A stretch of DNA of 21,822 nt from Gammaproteobacteria bacterium (GTDB lineage: Bacteria > Pseudomonadota > Gammaproteobacteria > Arenicellales > DRJH01), in NCBI GenBank assembly GCA_011052285.1, contig DRJH01000118.1, forward strand, positions 1 to 21,822, read 5' to 3'. Below, piece by piece: positions 1 through 8,056 of this stretch (its first letter is position 1; every line of letters starts with the position of its first letter). The notes below the pieces were generated by a model, which was not told where the DNA came from, did no database searches, and saw nothing but the letters and a program-made list of their open reading frames with translations. A program made the translations under genes and the position numbers.

Positions 1-569
1 CGACGAAAGTCATTGACCACATTCCTGCAGATGTTGCCGTCTGTTTACACTCCGAGAACGGGATTTCCGGGGTGGGTCCGAGCCTTGACTATAGTATAGC
101 GGATCGCAATCTCATTGATGCCGGCGGGGCCTATGTCTCCACCGTGCCGGGGACAGCGTTTTTTGATAGTGCGGTTTCCTTTGCCCTGGTCCGAAGAGGA
201 CGGCTTGATTTGACCATTCTGGGTGCTTTTCAAGTGGCGATGAACGGCGATCTGGCAAACTGGATGATTCCAGGATTGTTTACACCCGGTGTCGGGGGAG
301 GCATGGAGCTCGCCCAAAAAGCCTGTCGTGTTGTGATTTTGACGACTCATCAAGATAAAAAGGGTCGTTCAAAAATCGTCGAGAAATGTCAATTTCCCCT
401 AACCGCAAAGGCCTGTGTGAATCGTATATTCACCGATATGGCTGTGCTCGACATTACCCTGGATGGACTCGTTTTGAGAGAAATTGCTGTGGGGCTTTCA
501 ATTGATGAAGTGGTGATGGCCACGGCTGCACCACTGCAAATTCCGGACACCAGTCTGCCAACCTTTTGA
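1..569 (+). CDS. 3-oxoacid CoA-transferase subunit B, 5'-truncated by window edge
   Basis: This reading frame is open from position 3 and ends with TGA at 567-569; its start lies outside the window. It encodes the beta chain of a family I CoA-transferase, which moves CoA between acyl-CoA and a 3-oxoacid such as acetoacetate. The SENG motif near the visible start (Glu codon at 54-56) carries the glutamate that forms the thioester in this family. It is followed by Gly-rich segments and the conserved GAFQVAMNGDLANW and PGVGGGMEL stretches typical of subunit B (ScoB/AtoA/PcaJ). The stop overlaps the next gene's ATG as TGATG, so the two are probably translationally coupled. The nearby thiolase fits acetoacetyl-CoA or beta-ketoadipyl-CoA type metabolism. 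The exact substrate cannot be read from the sequence. Confidence 0.93.
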   Translation, partial: TKVIDHIPADVAVCLHSENGISGVGPSLDYSIADRNLIDAGGAYVSTVPGTAFFDSAVSFALVRRGRLDLTILGAFQVAMNGDLANWMIPGLFTPGVGGGMELAQKACRVVILTTHQDKKGRSKIVEKCQFPLTAKACVNRIFTDMAVLDITLDGLVLREIAVGLSIDEVVMATAAPLQIPDTSLPTF

Positions 570-1876
570 TGGGGACGAAGACCATGAAAAAAGCCATAAA
601 AAGCCAGATCATGAATGCAGTTGACAAACGGTTTGATCAACAGGTCGAATTTTTGTCGGGTCTTTCAACATTTGCCTCCACACGCGGTCAGGAGCAGGGG
701 GCTCAGGAATTCATGGCCGGGCAGCTCACCGAGCGAGGCTATGCTGTCGATAGCTGGGCCATCGATGTACGTGATATCGCCCACCTGCCCGGGTTTTCTC
801 CGGTAATCGGAAATTATGATGATGCAGTGAATGTTGTAGGTACCCACAAAAGCCGTACCAACACGGGTAAATCACTGATCCTCAACGGCCACATCGATGT
901 GGTGCCTACCGGCCCCCTCGAGATGTGGGATGCCCAGCCGTTCAAGCCTCATTGCGATAACGGTTGGATGTACGGCCGCGGGACTGGAGATATGAAAGCC
1001 GGTCTTGCCGCCAATCTTTTTGCTCTTGATGCCCTGCGAGCTATTCATCTCCAGCCTGCTGCTGACGTCCACATTCAATCGGTTGTTGAAGAGGAATGTA
1101 CGGGCAACGGGGCTCTGGCTTGCCTTCAAAGGGGCTACCGTGCCGCGGCCGCACTGATACCCGAACCATTTGACGAAAAACTTGCTATAGCGCAGATTGG
1201 CGTAATCTGGTTTCAGGTCCACCTCAAAGGGGTTCCAGTGCATGTGCTCGAAGCGGGTAGCGGTGCCAATGCCATTGAGGCGGCCATACCACTGATTGCC
1301 GCCTTGCGTGAGCTTGAAATCGGATGGAATGCTGATGACCGTAAGCCCCCACTTTATGCTCATGTTGATCACCCCCTTAATTTGAATGGGGGGCGGATTG
1401 AAGGTGGTGATTGGGCCTCCAGTGTCCCTGCGTGGTGCTGTTTTGATGTTCGCCTGGCCATTTACCCGGGTCAGAACATTCGCCAAGCCCAGACTGAAAT
1501 AGAAAATTGCCTGTACCAAGCAGCGAACGACAGTGATTTTTTCCGCAACAACCAGCCGCAGATTATCTATCACGGTTTTTTGGCTGAAGGGTATGCTCTG
1601 GCAGATCACCCTCAGACAGAGGCAACTCAAGCCATTGTTTCGCTGGAACAGGCACACCGAATAGTTAGCGGAGAGCGGCTGCAGAAATTTTCGGTTACTG
1701 CCACCACAGATGCACGATTTTTCGGTCTTTATGCCAATACCCCGGCACTGGTCTATGGACCGGTCGCTGCCGCCATCCATGGTTTTAATGAAAGGGTCAA
1801 TCTTGAATCCATGCGCCGTGTCACCCAAGCCATCGCGCTGTTTATCGCCGATTGGTGTGGGCTTGAAAAAGCCTGA
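569..1876 (+). CDS. M20-family metallopeptidase/amidohydrolase (ArgE/DapE-like deacylase)
   Basis: The product is a 435-residue cytoplasmic zinc amidohydrolase of the ArgE/DapE/ACY1/CPG2 (M20) family, which cleaves N-acyl or peptide bonds of small substrates. Visible family landmarks are NGHIDVVP (His108, Asp110), YGRGTGDMKAG (bridging Asp141), EEEC (catalytic and metal-binding Glu174-176) and a distal IHGFNERVN with the late metal-binding His. A dimerisation (lid) domain lies roughly in residues 210-320. I chose ATG 569 because it overlaps the upstream stop (TGATG). A second ATG at 584, preceded by a GGGGA stretch, is possible. It lies between CoA-transferase and thiolase genes, so a catabolic role, such as releasing an amino or keto acid from an N-acyl compound, is more likely than arginine or lysine synthesis. 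The substrate is unknown. Confidence 0.9.
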   Translation: MGTKTMKKAIKSQIMNAVDKRFDQQVEFLSGLSTFASTRGQEQGAQEFMAGQLTERGYAVDSWAIDVRDIAHLPGFSPVIGNYDDAVNVVGTHKSRTNTGKSLILNGHIDVVPTGPLEMWDAQPFKPHCDNGWMYGRGTGDMKAGLAANLFALDALRAIHLQPAADVHIQSVVEEECTGNGALACLQRGYRAAAALIPEPFDEKLAIAQIGVIWFQVHLKGVPVHVLEAGSGANAIEAAIPLIAALRELEIGWNADDRKPPLYAHVDHPLNLNGGRIEGGDWASSVPAWCCFDVRLAIYPGQNIRQAQTEIENCLYQAANDSDFFRNNQPQIIYHGFLAEGYALADHPQTEATQAIVSLEQAHRIVSGERLQKFSVTATTDARFFGLYANTPALVYGPVAAAIHGFNERVNLESMRRVTQAIALFIADWCGLEKA

Positions 1877-1893
1877 TATCTGGAGGTCTGAAG

Positions 1894-2709
1894 ATGCGTG
1901 AAGCTGTTATTGTCTCAACCGCAAGAACCCCCATTGCAAAAGCCTACCGCGGCGCTTTTAATAATCTTAGTGGACCGACAATGGCCGCCCATGCAATCTG
2001 TGCCGCGATCAAAAGGGCTGGTGTTGAGGCCGCTGCGGTGGAAGATTTGATCCTGGGTTGTGCCCTTACCCAGGGCACAACCGGTATCAACGTGGCACGT
2101 CATGCAGTAATGGCTGCCAACCTCCCGGTCGGTGTTGCCGCTGCCACTATTGATCGACAATGTGCTTCAGGTCTGTCAGCGATTTCCGCAGCAGCACAGC
2201 AGATTGTGCAGGAAGGTTTGGAAGTTGCTGTTGCCGGAGGTCTCGATTCCATAAGCCTGGTGCAGAATACTCACATGAATAACTACAGCTATCAGGATCA
2301 GCGGGTTCTTGAATTGAAACCAGAATTTTACCATTCCATGATCCAGACAGCTGAGACAGTGGCCGCGCGATATCACATTTCCCGGGCCGCCCAGGATGAA
2401 TACGCACTAGCCAGCCAGCAAAAAACCGCCGCAGCCCTGAGGGCAGGGAAATTCGATGCCGAGATTATCCCCGTTACGGCGACGCAAGTGGTGTCTGATA
2501 AAGTCACTGGGGAGGACAGCCTGCAGACTGTCCAACTGGATCACGATGAATGCAACCGTCCCGATACCACCCTGCAACAGCTGGCAAAGTTGAAACCGGT
2601 ATTGGGAGGCAATGGCTGTATTACAGCAGGCAACGCCAGCCAGCTTTCCGATGGAGCCAGTGCTGTTGTTGTATTGTTACGAGCTACGGATTACCAAGTC
2701 CCTATTTAG
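1894..2709 (+). pseudogene. Acetyl-CoA acetyltransferase (thiolase), 3'-truncated
   Basis: The start is well defined: ATG at 1894 behind GGAGG at 1881-1885. The 271-residue product is a clear thiolase N-terminal part. It begins with IVSTARTPIAKAYRG, has the nucleophilic cysteine in DRQCASG (Cys90), and continues to the conserved NASQLSDGASAVVV. Homology then stops abruptly, and an unrelated tail of about a dozen residues ends at TAG 2707-2709. Thiolases are usually about 390 residues. The missing third carries the GGHP-type histidine and the second catalytic cysteine (the CxG motif), so the product should not be catalytically competent. I infer a deletion or rearrangement with a breakpoint near 2670-2685. 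The start, codon use and conserved N-terminal sequence look undegraded, suggesting a recent event. Upstream genes are co-oriented, 17 bp away. Confidence 0.88.
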
Positions 2710-3001
2710 TCGAGTCTAAACATCCATAACACAATGAATATAATTAAGTATTGTGATGGAATAAGCGTCCAGAAATATCGTCAAATCACGAAATAGCTGA
2801 ACATCTGGAGCAGGCTTTACGGTTGTCTCCGATGTTGATTCATCCTTCGCTATGGATTTTGACTTGGCCTTGTCTTTTACCCTTCCAGAACATCGATTCC
2901 TGCTCTCGGGTAGCCTCTTGGTGGATCATTGCAAACAGGCGTAAAAGTCATAGAGAAAATTGCCGGTGACCAATAGATAGGACTTTTTTCTGTTAGCTTA
3001 A

Positions 3002-3030
3002 TTGCTCACCATCAGCTGCGCGTTTATACT
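3002..3030 (+). promoter_or_regulatory. Probable sigma70 promoter of the ilvBHC operon
   Basis: TTGCTC at 3002-3007 and TATACT at 3025-3030 are separated by 17 bp, close to sigma70 consensus. Transcription would start near 3037 and leave an untranslated leader of about 145 nt before ilvB. No branched-chain-rich leader peptide or terminator/antiterminator pair is evident in that leader. Confidence 0.55.
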
Positions 3031-3091
3031 CCGGTGTCTGCGCTGCATTCAGGAAGCATCAAGGATTTCAGGATGATTTTTCAGTCGTTAT

Positions 3092-3178
3092 GGATGTATT
3101 TTGCAAAAGTAGTCGTGTGTTGAATACCCATGCTGCACTGGGATTTGATGAACGAGTGAATCATTGGCCTATGAGGTA
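3092..3178 (+). other. Short leader ORF or acetyltransferase remnant abutting ilvB
   Basis: A 28-codon frame runs from ATG at 3092 to TAA at 3176-3178, ending four bases before the ilvB GTG and overlapping its Shine-Dalgarno region (GAGGT). It contains NTHAALGFDERV, which resembles the last helix and strand of GNAT acetyltransferases, so it may be a gene remnant. It could also be a coupled leader ORF, but it is not enriched in Ile, Leu or Val, which argues against classic attenuation. There is no strong ribosome-binding site. Confidence 0.2.
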
Positions 3179-3182
3179 AATT

Positions 3183-4919
3183 GTGGAATTAACGGGAGCA
3201 GAAATTGTCGTCCGCTGTCTTGAGGACGAAGGGACGGAGATGATATTCGGTTATCCGGGTGGATCTTCGCTACATATCTATGATGCTTTGTATAAACAGG
3301 AAAAAGTCAGGCATATTCTGGTCCGCCACGAACAGGCAGCGACCCATGCTGCTGATGGCTACGCTCGTTCCACCGGGCGGACTGGGGTAGTATTGGTCAC
3401 ATCCGGCCCCGGAGTGACCAATACGGTGACGGGCATTGCTACGGCGTACATGGATTCCATTCCCATGGTGGTCATTTCCGGGCAGGTGCCAACCCAGTTA
3501 ATCGGTGATGATGCCTTTCAGGAAGTCGATGCCGTGGGTATTACCCGGCCCTGTGTGAAGCATAATTTTCTGGTGACCGATGTCAGGGATTTGGCACTTA
3601 CCATCAAAAAAGCTTTTTTTATTGCTGCCAGTGGACGACCGGGACCGGTATTGGTCGATGTTCCCAAAGATGTTACGGCCGAGAAATGCCACTATGTGTA
3701 CCCGGATACTATCAAGATTCGCTCCTATCAGCCCGTTCGGCGCGGCCACCCCAAACAGGTAAAGCGTGCAGTTGATCTGCTTCTGCAGGCCAGAAGGCCT
3801 GTTATTTATGCCGGTGGTGGCATTATCCTGAGCGATGCCAGTGATGAACTGACCGAGTTGGTTGAAAGACTCAATTATCCCTGTACCAACACCTTGATGG
3901 GGCTGGGTGGGTTTCCGGCCTCCAAATCACAGTATATCGGCATGTTGGGCATGCACGGTACGTATGAAGCCAATATGGTTATGCATGAGTGTGATGTCAT
4001 GCTTTGTGTGGGTGCTCGTTTCGATGACCGGATTACCGGGGATATCCACAAATTCTCGCCTTATGCCAAAATCATCCACGTTGATATTGATCCTTCATCA
4101 ATCAGTAAGAATGTGGCCGCCCACATACCTGTTGTGGGCCCGGCTAAAGCCATCCTCGGTGATATGATTGGTTTTATCAAATCCAGTGATAGAAAGCCGG
4201 ATACCGAGGCGATTGCGACCTGGTGGGGGCAAATTGCGCAATGGCAGGCGGTAAAATGCCTGGAATTTGATCGTAATTCTGACAAAATCAAGCCACAGTC
4301 AGTGATCGAAATGCTCTGGCAGAAGACCGGAGGCGATGCCTATGTTTGTTCGGACGTTGGTCAGCATCAGATGTGGACTGCACAGTACTATCATTTTGAC
4401 AAGCCACGCCACTGGATCAATTCAGGGGGACTTGGCACCATGGGTTTTGGTTTGCCCTCGGCGATGGGGGTACAGCTGGCCCATCCGGATCAACAGGTGC
4501 TTTGTATCACCAGCGATGCCAGCATTATGATGTGTATTCAGGAGCTGTCGACTTGCATGCAGTACCGATTGCCGGTCAAGATCTTCAGCCTCAATAATCG
4601 CTATATGGGGATGGTGCGACAGTGGCAGGAATTTTTCTATGATCGCCGCTATTCCAATTCCTATCTCGATGCTTTGCCGGATTTTGTCAAATTGGCGGAA
4701 AGTTTCGGCCATGTCGGTTTAACAGTGGACCAACCGGCTGATCTTGAGGGGGTGATTCAGTCTGCACTGGCGGAAAAAGAGCGGGCTGTTTTTGTCGATA
4801 TCGTCACAGACCAGACTGAGAACGTCTATCCAATGATTGCTGCCGGGTGTGGCCACCATGAGATGCAATTGCGTCCTGCAGCTCAGGGCCAAGTAGTAGA
4901 AGGGAGGGAGATTGCCTGA
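3183..4919 (+). CDS. ilvB: Acetolactate synthase (AHAS) large catalytic subunit
   Basis: The 578-residue product is the thiamine-diphosphate- and FAD-dependent large subunit of acetohydroxyacid synthase. It condenses pyruvate with pyruvate or 2-oxobutyrate, the first common step of valine, leucine and isoleucine synthesis. It shows the N-terminal ThDP domain with catalytic glutamate (VRHEQAATHAADGYAR, Glu50) and a central FAD/nucleotide domain (residues about 190-330). The C-terminal ThDP/Mg domain has SDASIMMCIQEL, then LNNRYMGMVRQWQ and FFYDRRYS. The start is GTG at 3183 behind GAGGT. The stop TGA overlaps the ATG of the small-subunit gene, the usual arrangement for this heteromer. Length and motif order are normal for the family. 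The gene sits in an ilvB-ilvH-ilvC operon. Confidence 0.97.
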   Translation: MELTGAEIVVRCLEDEGTEMIFGYPGGSSLHIYDALYKQEKVRHILVRHEQAATHAADGYARSTGRTGVVLVTSGPGVTNTVTGIATAYMDSIPMVVISGQVPTQLIGDDAFQEVDAVGITRPCVKHNFLVTDVRDLALTIKKAFFIAASGRPGPVLVDVPKDVTAEKCHYVYPDTIKIRSYQPVRRGHPKQVKRAVDLLLQARRPVIYAGGGIILSDASDELTELVERLNYPCTNTLMGLGGFPASKSQYIGMLGMHGTYEANMVMHECDVMLCVGARFDDRITGDIHKFSPYAKIIHVDIDPSSISKNVAAHIPVVGPAKAILGDMIGFIKSSDRKPDTEAIATWWGQIAQWQAVKCLEFDRNSDKIKPQSVIEMLWQKTGGDAYVCSDVGQHQMWTAQYYHFDKPRHWINSGGLGTMGFGLPSAMGVQLAHPDQQVLCITSDASIMMCIQELSTCMQYRLPVKIFSLNNRYMGMVRQWQEFFYDRRYSNSYLDALPDFVKLAESFGHVGLTVDQPADLEGVIQSALAEKERAVFVDIVTDQTENVYPMIAAGCGHHEMQLRPAAQGQVVEGREIA

Positions 4920-5410
4920 TGCAACACATTATTTCGATTTTATTGGAAAATGAAGCGGGGGCACTATCTCGTGTAGCGGGTCTGTTTTCCGCCCGTGGCT
5001 ATAACATTGAATCGCTGACGGTTGCACCCACTGAAGACGCAAGCCTGTCGCGAATGACTTTGGTCACTCGCGGCTCAGATACCGTAGTTGAGCAAATCAC
5101 CAAGCAATTGAACAAGTTGGTGGAAGTGGTGAAGTTGGTCGACCTTACCGAAGGTCAGCATATTGAACGAGAACTGCTGTTGGTGAAAGTGGAGGCAACG
5201 GCTGACACTCGTGCCCAGATTCGGGATCTGGCAGAGATTTTTCATGGTCGAATCGTCGATGTCGGTGAGACCACCTGTACGGTTGAATTGACCGGCATGG
5301 GGGAAAAGCTTGACGCTTTTTTGCAGACCTTGCGTTCGACCAATATCGTTGAAGTCGTACGTTCCGGTGTGTCGGGTATAGCACGTGGTCGCAAGGCGCT
5401 TCGTACCTGA
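4919..5410 (+). CDS. ilvH: Acetolactate synthase small regulatory subunit
   Basis: The 163-residue product is the regulatory subunit of AHAS. It activates the large subunit and confers feedback inhibition, normally by valine. The N-terminal ACT domain (residues about 1-75) has the family hallmarks ENEAGALSRVAGLFSARGYN and IESLTVAPTED. The C-terminal half (ELLLVKVEA... to the end) is the usual second ferredoxin-like domain. Length is normal for IlvH/IlvN of the long type. ATG at 4919 overlaps the ilvB stop, implying coupled translation and stoichiometric expression. The stop codon lies inside the first copy of a 16-bp direct repeat at 5406-5447. Confidence 0.97.
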   Translation: MQHIISILLENEAGALSRVAGLFSARGYNIESLTVAPTEDASLSRMTLVTRGSDTVVEQITKQLNKLVEVVKLVDLTEGQHIERELLLVKVEATADTRAQIRDLAEIFHGRIVDVGETTCTVELTGMGEKLDAFLQTLRSTNIVEVVRSGVSGIARGRKALRT

Positions 5411-5447
5411 TTTATGGGTCTGGTTTGTGGGCCTGATTTATGGGTCT
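5406..5447 (+). repeat. 16-bp perfect direct repeat between ilvH and ilvC
   Basis: CCTGATTTATGGGTCT occurs at 5406-5421 and again at 5432-5447, a 26-bp period. The first copy contains the ilvH stop codon. It looks like a small tandem duplication within the ilvH-ilvC spacer; no function is evident. Confidence 0.8.
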
Positions 5448-5486
5448 AACTTATGTGAATGTCTAACCTGTAGGGGGATTATCTAA

Positions 5487-6503
5487 ATGAAAGTGTATTA
5501 TGACGGTGACGCCGATTTACATATCATTCGTAGCCGCAAGGTGGCGATTATCGGCTACGGTTCTCAGGGCCATGCCCATGCCAATAATTTGCGTGACAGC
5601 GGGGTTGAAGTTGTTGTGGGATTACGGTATGGCTCCTCTTCTGCTGTCAAGGCTCGCAATGCCGGCTTGGCAGTAGCGTCGGTTGCTGATGCCGTCGCGC
5701 AAGCGGATGTGGTCATGATGTTGGTGCCGGATGAATTGCAGGCCGGGTTGTATAGCAGTGAGGTTGAGCCCAATATCAAGCAGGGTGCGGCACTGGCCTT
5801 TGCACACGGTTTTAATATCCACTTCGGCTACATCAAACCGCGCAGTGACCTGGACGTATTCATGTCTGCACCGAAAGGCCCCGGACACCTGGTACGCTCG
5901 ACGTTCACCAATGGAGGCGGTGTACCCTGCTTGATCGCAGTCAGTCAGGATGCTTCGGGACAGGCCAAACAAATCGCCCTATCCTACACCTCGGGCATTG
6001 GTGGCGGCCGCGCCGGGATTATTGAAACCACTTTTCGTGATGAGACCGAGACGGATCTGTTTGGTGAGCAGTCTGTATTGTGTGGTGGCACCACTGCCTT
6101 GGTACAGGCCGCTTTCGAAACACTCACCGAAGCGGGTTATGCCCCGGAGATGGCTTATTTCGAATGCATGCACGAACTGAAATTGATTGTCGACCTGATG
6201 TATGAAGGTGGCATTGCCAATATGCGCTATTCGATCTCCAATACCGCTGAATATGGTGATATGACGCGTGGGCCACGGATCGTCAACGAACAGACCAAAG
6301 CCGAGATGAAAAAGATTCTGGGTGAAATTCAGTCTGGGCAATTTGCCCGTGAGTGGATGGAGGAAAATGCCGCTGGGTGCCCCAATTTCTCCGCACTACG
6401 CAAGCAGGCAGCCGCCCATCCGATCGAGGAAGTGGGTACCCGTCTACGGGATATGATGCCATGGATCAAGGCTGGACGAATTGTTGACAAGTCGGTCAAT
6501 TAA
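5487..6503 (+). CDS. ilvC: Ketol-acid reductoisomerase (class I, NADP-dependent)
   Basis: The 338-residue product catalyses Mg-dependent isomerisation and NADPH reduction of acetolactate or acetohydroxybutyrate, the second common step of branched-chain amino acid synthesis. Its length fits the short class I enzymes. The Rossmann fold shows IIGYGSQGHAHANNLRDSG and VVGLR, followed by PDELQ and FAHGFNIHFG. The C-terminal helical domain supplies the metal and substrate ligands (DETETDLFGEQ, CMHELKLIVDLMYEGG, SNTAEYGD). ATG at 5487 follows a good GGGGGA ribosome-binding site at 5473-5478. It lies 76 bp after ilvH and is probably cotranscribed with it. Confidence 0.98.
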   Translation: MKVYYDGDADLHIIRSRKVAIIGYGSQGHAHANNLRDSGVEVVVGLRYGSSSAVKARNAGLAVASVADAVAQADVVMMLVPDELQAGLYSSEVEPNIKQGAALAFAHGFNIHFGYIKPRSDLDVFMSAPKGPGHLVRSTFTNGGGVPCLIAVSQDASGQAKQIALSYTSGIGGGRAGIIETTFRDETETDLFGEQSVLCGGTTALVQAAFETLTEAGYAPEMAYFECMHELKLIVDLMYEGGIANMRYSISNTAEYGDMTRGPRIVNEQTKAEMKKILGEIQSGQFAREWMEENAAGCPNFSALRKQAAAHPIEEVGTRLRDMMPWIKAGRIVDKSVN

Positions 6504-6533
6504 CCTTGCCGTGACCGCCGACGGGAGTGCTGT

Positions 6534-7211
6534 TTGACCGCTCCGGTCGGTACCTCGCAGCCTTTGTTGGCCCGGGAGGGTTGGGTTCATATTCTTATCG
6601 CCACCGTGCTGGCTGTTGCCACAACCTTGTTGTGGGGAGCACTATGGTCTGCACCGCTATGGTTGATCTGGGTCTTTGTATTGCAGTTTTTCCGCGATCC
6701 GGTACGGCAGATTCCGGATGCAGTGGGATTGGTGTGTTCGCCGGCCGATGGAAAGATTATTGCCCTTGGCTTGTCTGAAGACCCTTATTTGCGGCGTCCT
6801 GCGCTGCGGATGAGTGTGTTTATGAATGTCTTTTCGGTACATAGTAACCGTGCTCCGACAGCCGGTACGGTTAAACAACGTTGGTACCATGAAGGGAATT
6901 TTTTCAATGCTGCACTCGACAAGGCTGCCCTGGAAAATGAACGTAATGCCTTGCATCTGGTTACTGAAGACGGGCATGATGTCATTTTTGTACAAATTGC
7001 CGGCCTGATTGCACGGCGTATTCTGTGCTATGTTGAGCCCGGCGCATGCTTGTATCGGGGCCAGCGCTACGGCTTTATCCGTTTTGGATCGCGGGTTGAT
7101 TTGTATTTGCCACCAGGCAGCAAACCACAAGTTCGGTTGGGTCAGAAGGTTACTGCTGGTGAAAGTGTTTTGGCACTACTGCCTGATCAGACCGAGTCAG
7201 GTCTGGTCTGA
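6534..7211 (+). CDS. psd: Phosphatidylserine decarboxylase proenzyme (short, archaeal-type family)
   Basis: The 225-residue proenzyme self-cleaves to form a pyruvoyl group and decarboxylates phosphatidylserine to phosphatidylethanolamine at the inner membrane. The N-terminal part (residues about 18-58) is hydrophobic, followed by FFRDP. The core motifs MSVFMNVFSVHSNRAPTAG and the late RFGSRVDLYLP are present; the Ser of that GS is the expected pyruvoyl precursor. The short length and FGS sequence match the PSD-A type rather than the longer LGST enzymes of enteric bacteria. The start is a TTG at 6534 with GGGAG at 6523-6527, a suitable spacing. It is followed closely by pssA, so the two steps of PE synthesis are paired. 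Confidence 0.94.
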   Translation: MTAPVGTSQPLLAREGWVHILIATVLAVATTLLWGALWSAPLWLIWVFVLQFFRDPVRQIPDAVGLVCSPADGKIIALGLSEDPYLRRPALRMSVFMNVFSVHSNRAPTAGTVKQRWYHEGNFFNAALDKAALENERNALHLVTEDGHDVIFVQIAGLIARRILCYVEPGACLYRGQRYGFIRFGSRVDLYLPPGSKPQVRLGQKVTAGESVLALLPDQTESGLV

Positions 7212-7220
7212 GTTGAATGT

Positions 7221-8021
7221 ATGACCGAAGAATCTGAAATAGAAATAACCGGCAAACAACGGCGTAAAGGGATTTATATACTGCCCAATTTGTTTACCAC
7301 CAGCAGCCTGTTCGCGGGATTTTATGCCATCGTACAGGCCAGTATGGGCGGGTATGAAAATGCTGCCATTGCCATCTTTATTTCCATGATTATGGATGGG
7401 TTGGACGGGCGGGTTGCGCGGATGACCAACACCACCAGTGATTTTGGTGCAGAATTCGATAGTCTGGCAGATATGGTCTGTTTTGGTTTGACGCCTGCGC
7501 TGGTGATATATGATTGGGCCTTGTCTTCATTTGGCAAATTGGGTTGGCTGGTGGCTTTTCTCTATGTTGCCGCTACGGCGCTACGCCTGGCCCGATTCAA
7601 CACCCAGGTCAATCATGACAAGCATTATTTTCAGGGCCTGGCCTGCCCTGCAGCCGCTGCAGTACTGGCGGCTACCGTCTGGGTATTCAATTCACCAGAG
7701 GCCAGAGGCCAGCCCCTGGCTATTTTTTCGCTGCTCTTGACTTTGGTCTCGGCTGCTGCCATGGTCAGTAATATCCGCTACCGCAGTTTCAAGGATTTTG
7801 ACCTCAAAGGCCGAGTGCCCTTTGTGGCGCTGTTGGCGTTGGTAGTGATCTTTGTTACTATTTCCTTCGATCCACCGAAAGTGCTGTTTGTCGGCTTTAT
7901 GGGCTATTTGTTCTCCGGGCCGGCGGTAGCACTTTGGCGAAGACGCAACCGTGCGGTACGGGCCCAGGCCCGCGCTCAGTCACATGCAGCTGACATCGAC
8001 AAAGCACAAAACGACACATAG
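7221..8021 (+). CDS. pssA: CDP-diacylglycerol--serine O-phosphatidyltransferase
   Basis: The 266-residue integral membrane enzyme makes phosphatidylserine from CDP-diacylglycerol and serine, the substrate of the preceding decarboxylase. The CDP-alcohol phosphatidyltransferase signature is complete: DGLDGRVAR, then GAEFDSLADM, carrying the metal-binding aspartates in D-G-x2-A-R-x8-G-x3-D-x3-D spacing (one residue longer at the first gap). Several hydrophobic segments follow (about residues 95-115, 145-185, 205-245). The C-terminus is basic. The start is ATG at 7221, nine bases after the psd stop. In many related genomes leuA follows pssA; here a DsbA-like gene does. Confidence 0.95.
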   Translation: MTEESEIEITGKQRRKGIYILPNLFTTSSLFAGFYAIVQASMGGYENAAIAIFISMIMDGLDGRVARMTNTTSDFGAEFDSLADMVCFGLTPALVIYDWALSSFGKLGWLVAFLYVAATALRLARFNTQVNHDKHYFQGLACPAAAAVLAATVWVFNSPEARGQPLAIFSLLLTLVSAAAMVSNIRYRSFKDFDLKGRVPFVALLALVVIFVTISFDPPKVLFVGFMGYLFSGPAVALWRRRNRAVRAQARAQSHAADIDKAQNDT

Positions 8022-8056
8022 ACCTCAAACATACAACGATACGGAAGGGATTATTC

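Larger units (their letters stand above)
2710..3182. other. 473-bp gene-free stretch with decayed coding remnants
   Basis: There is no intact gene between the truncated thiolase and ilvB. In the + frame starting at 2787 a short piece reads HLEQALRLSPM. In another + frame around 2850-2870 a piece reads SSFAMDFDLAFSF. Together they faintly resemble a TPR-type segment broken by a frameshift. Near the end, a + frame closing at TAA 3176-3178 reads NTHAALGFDERV, which resembles the C-terminal end of a GNAT acetyltransferase. These resemblances are weak and come from eye alone. The thiolase C-terminal third is not found here in any frame I checked. The stretch also contains the probable ilvB promoter. 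Confidence 0.5.

Noticed and set aside
872..1828. 318-codon minus-strand frame
   Set aside because: It lies wholly antisense to the M20 amidohydrolase, which has all family motifs. The frame has no recognisable domain or ribosome-binding site.
3037..3182. Riboswitch or attenuator in the ilvB leader
   Set aside because: I see no T-box, no terminator hairpin with a U-run and no Ile/Leu/Val-rich leader peptide.
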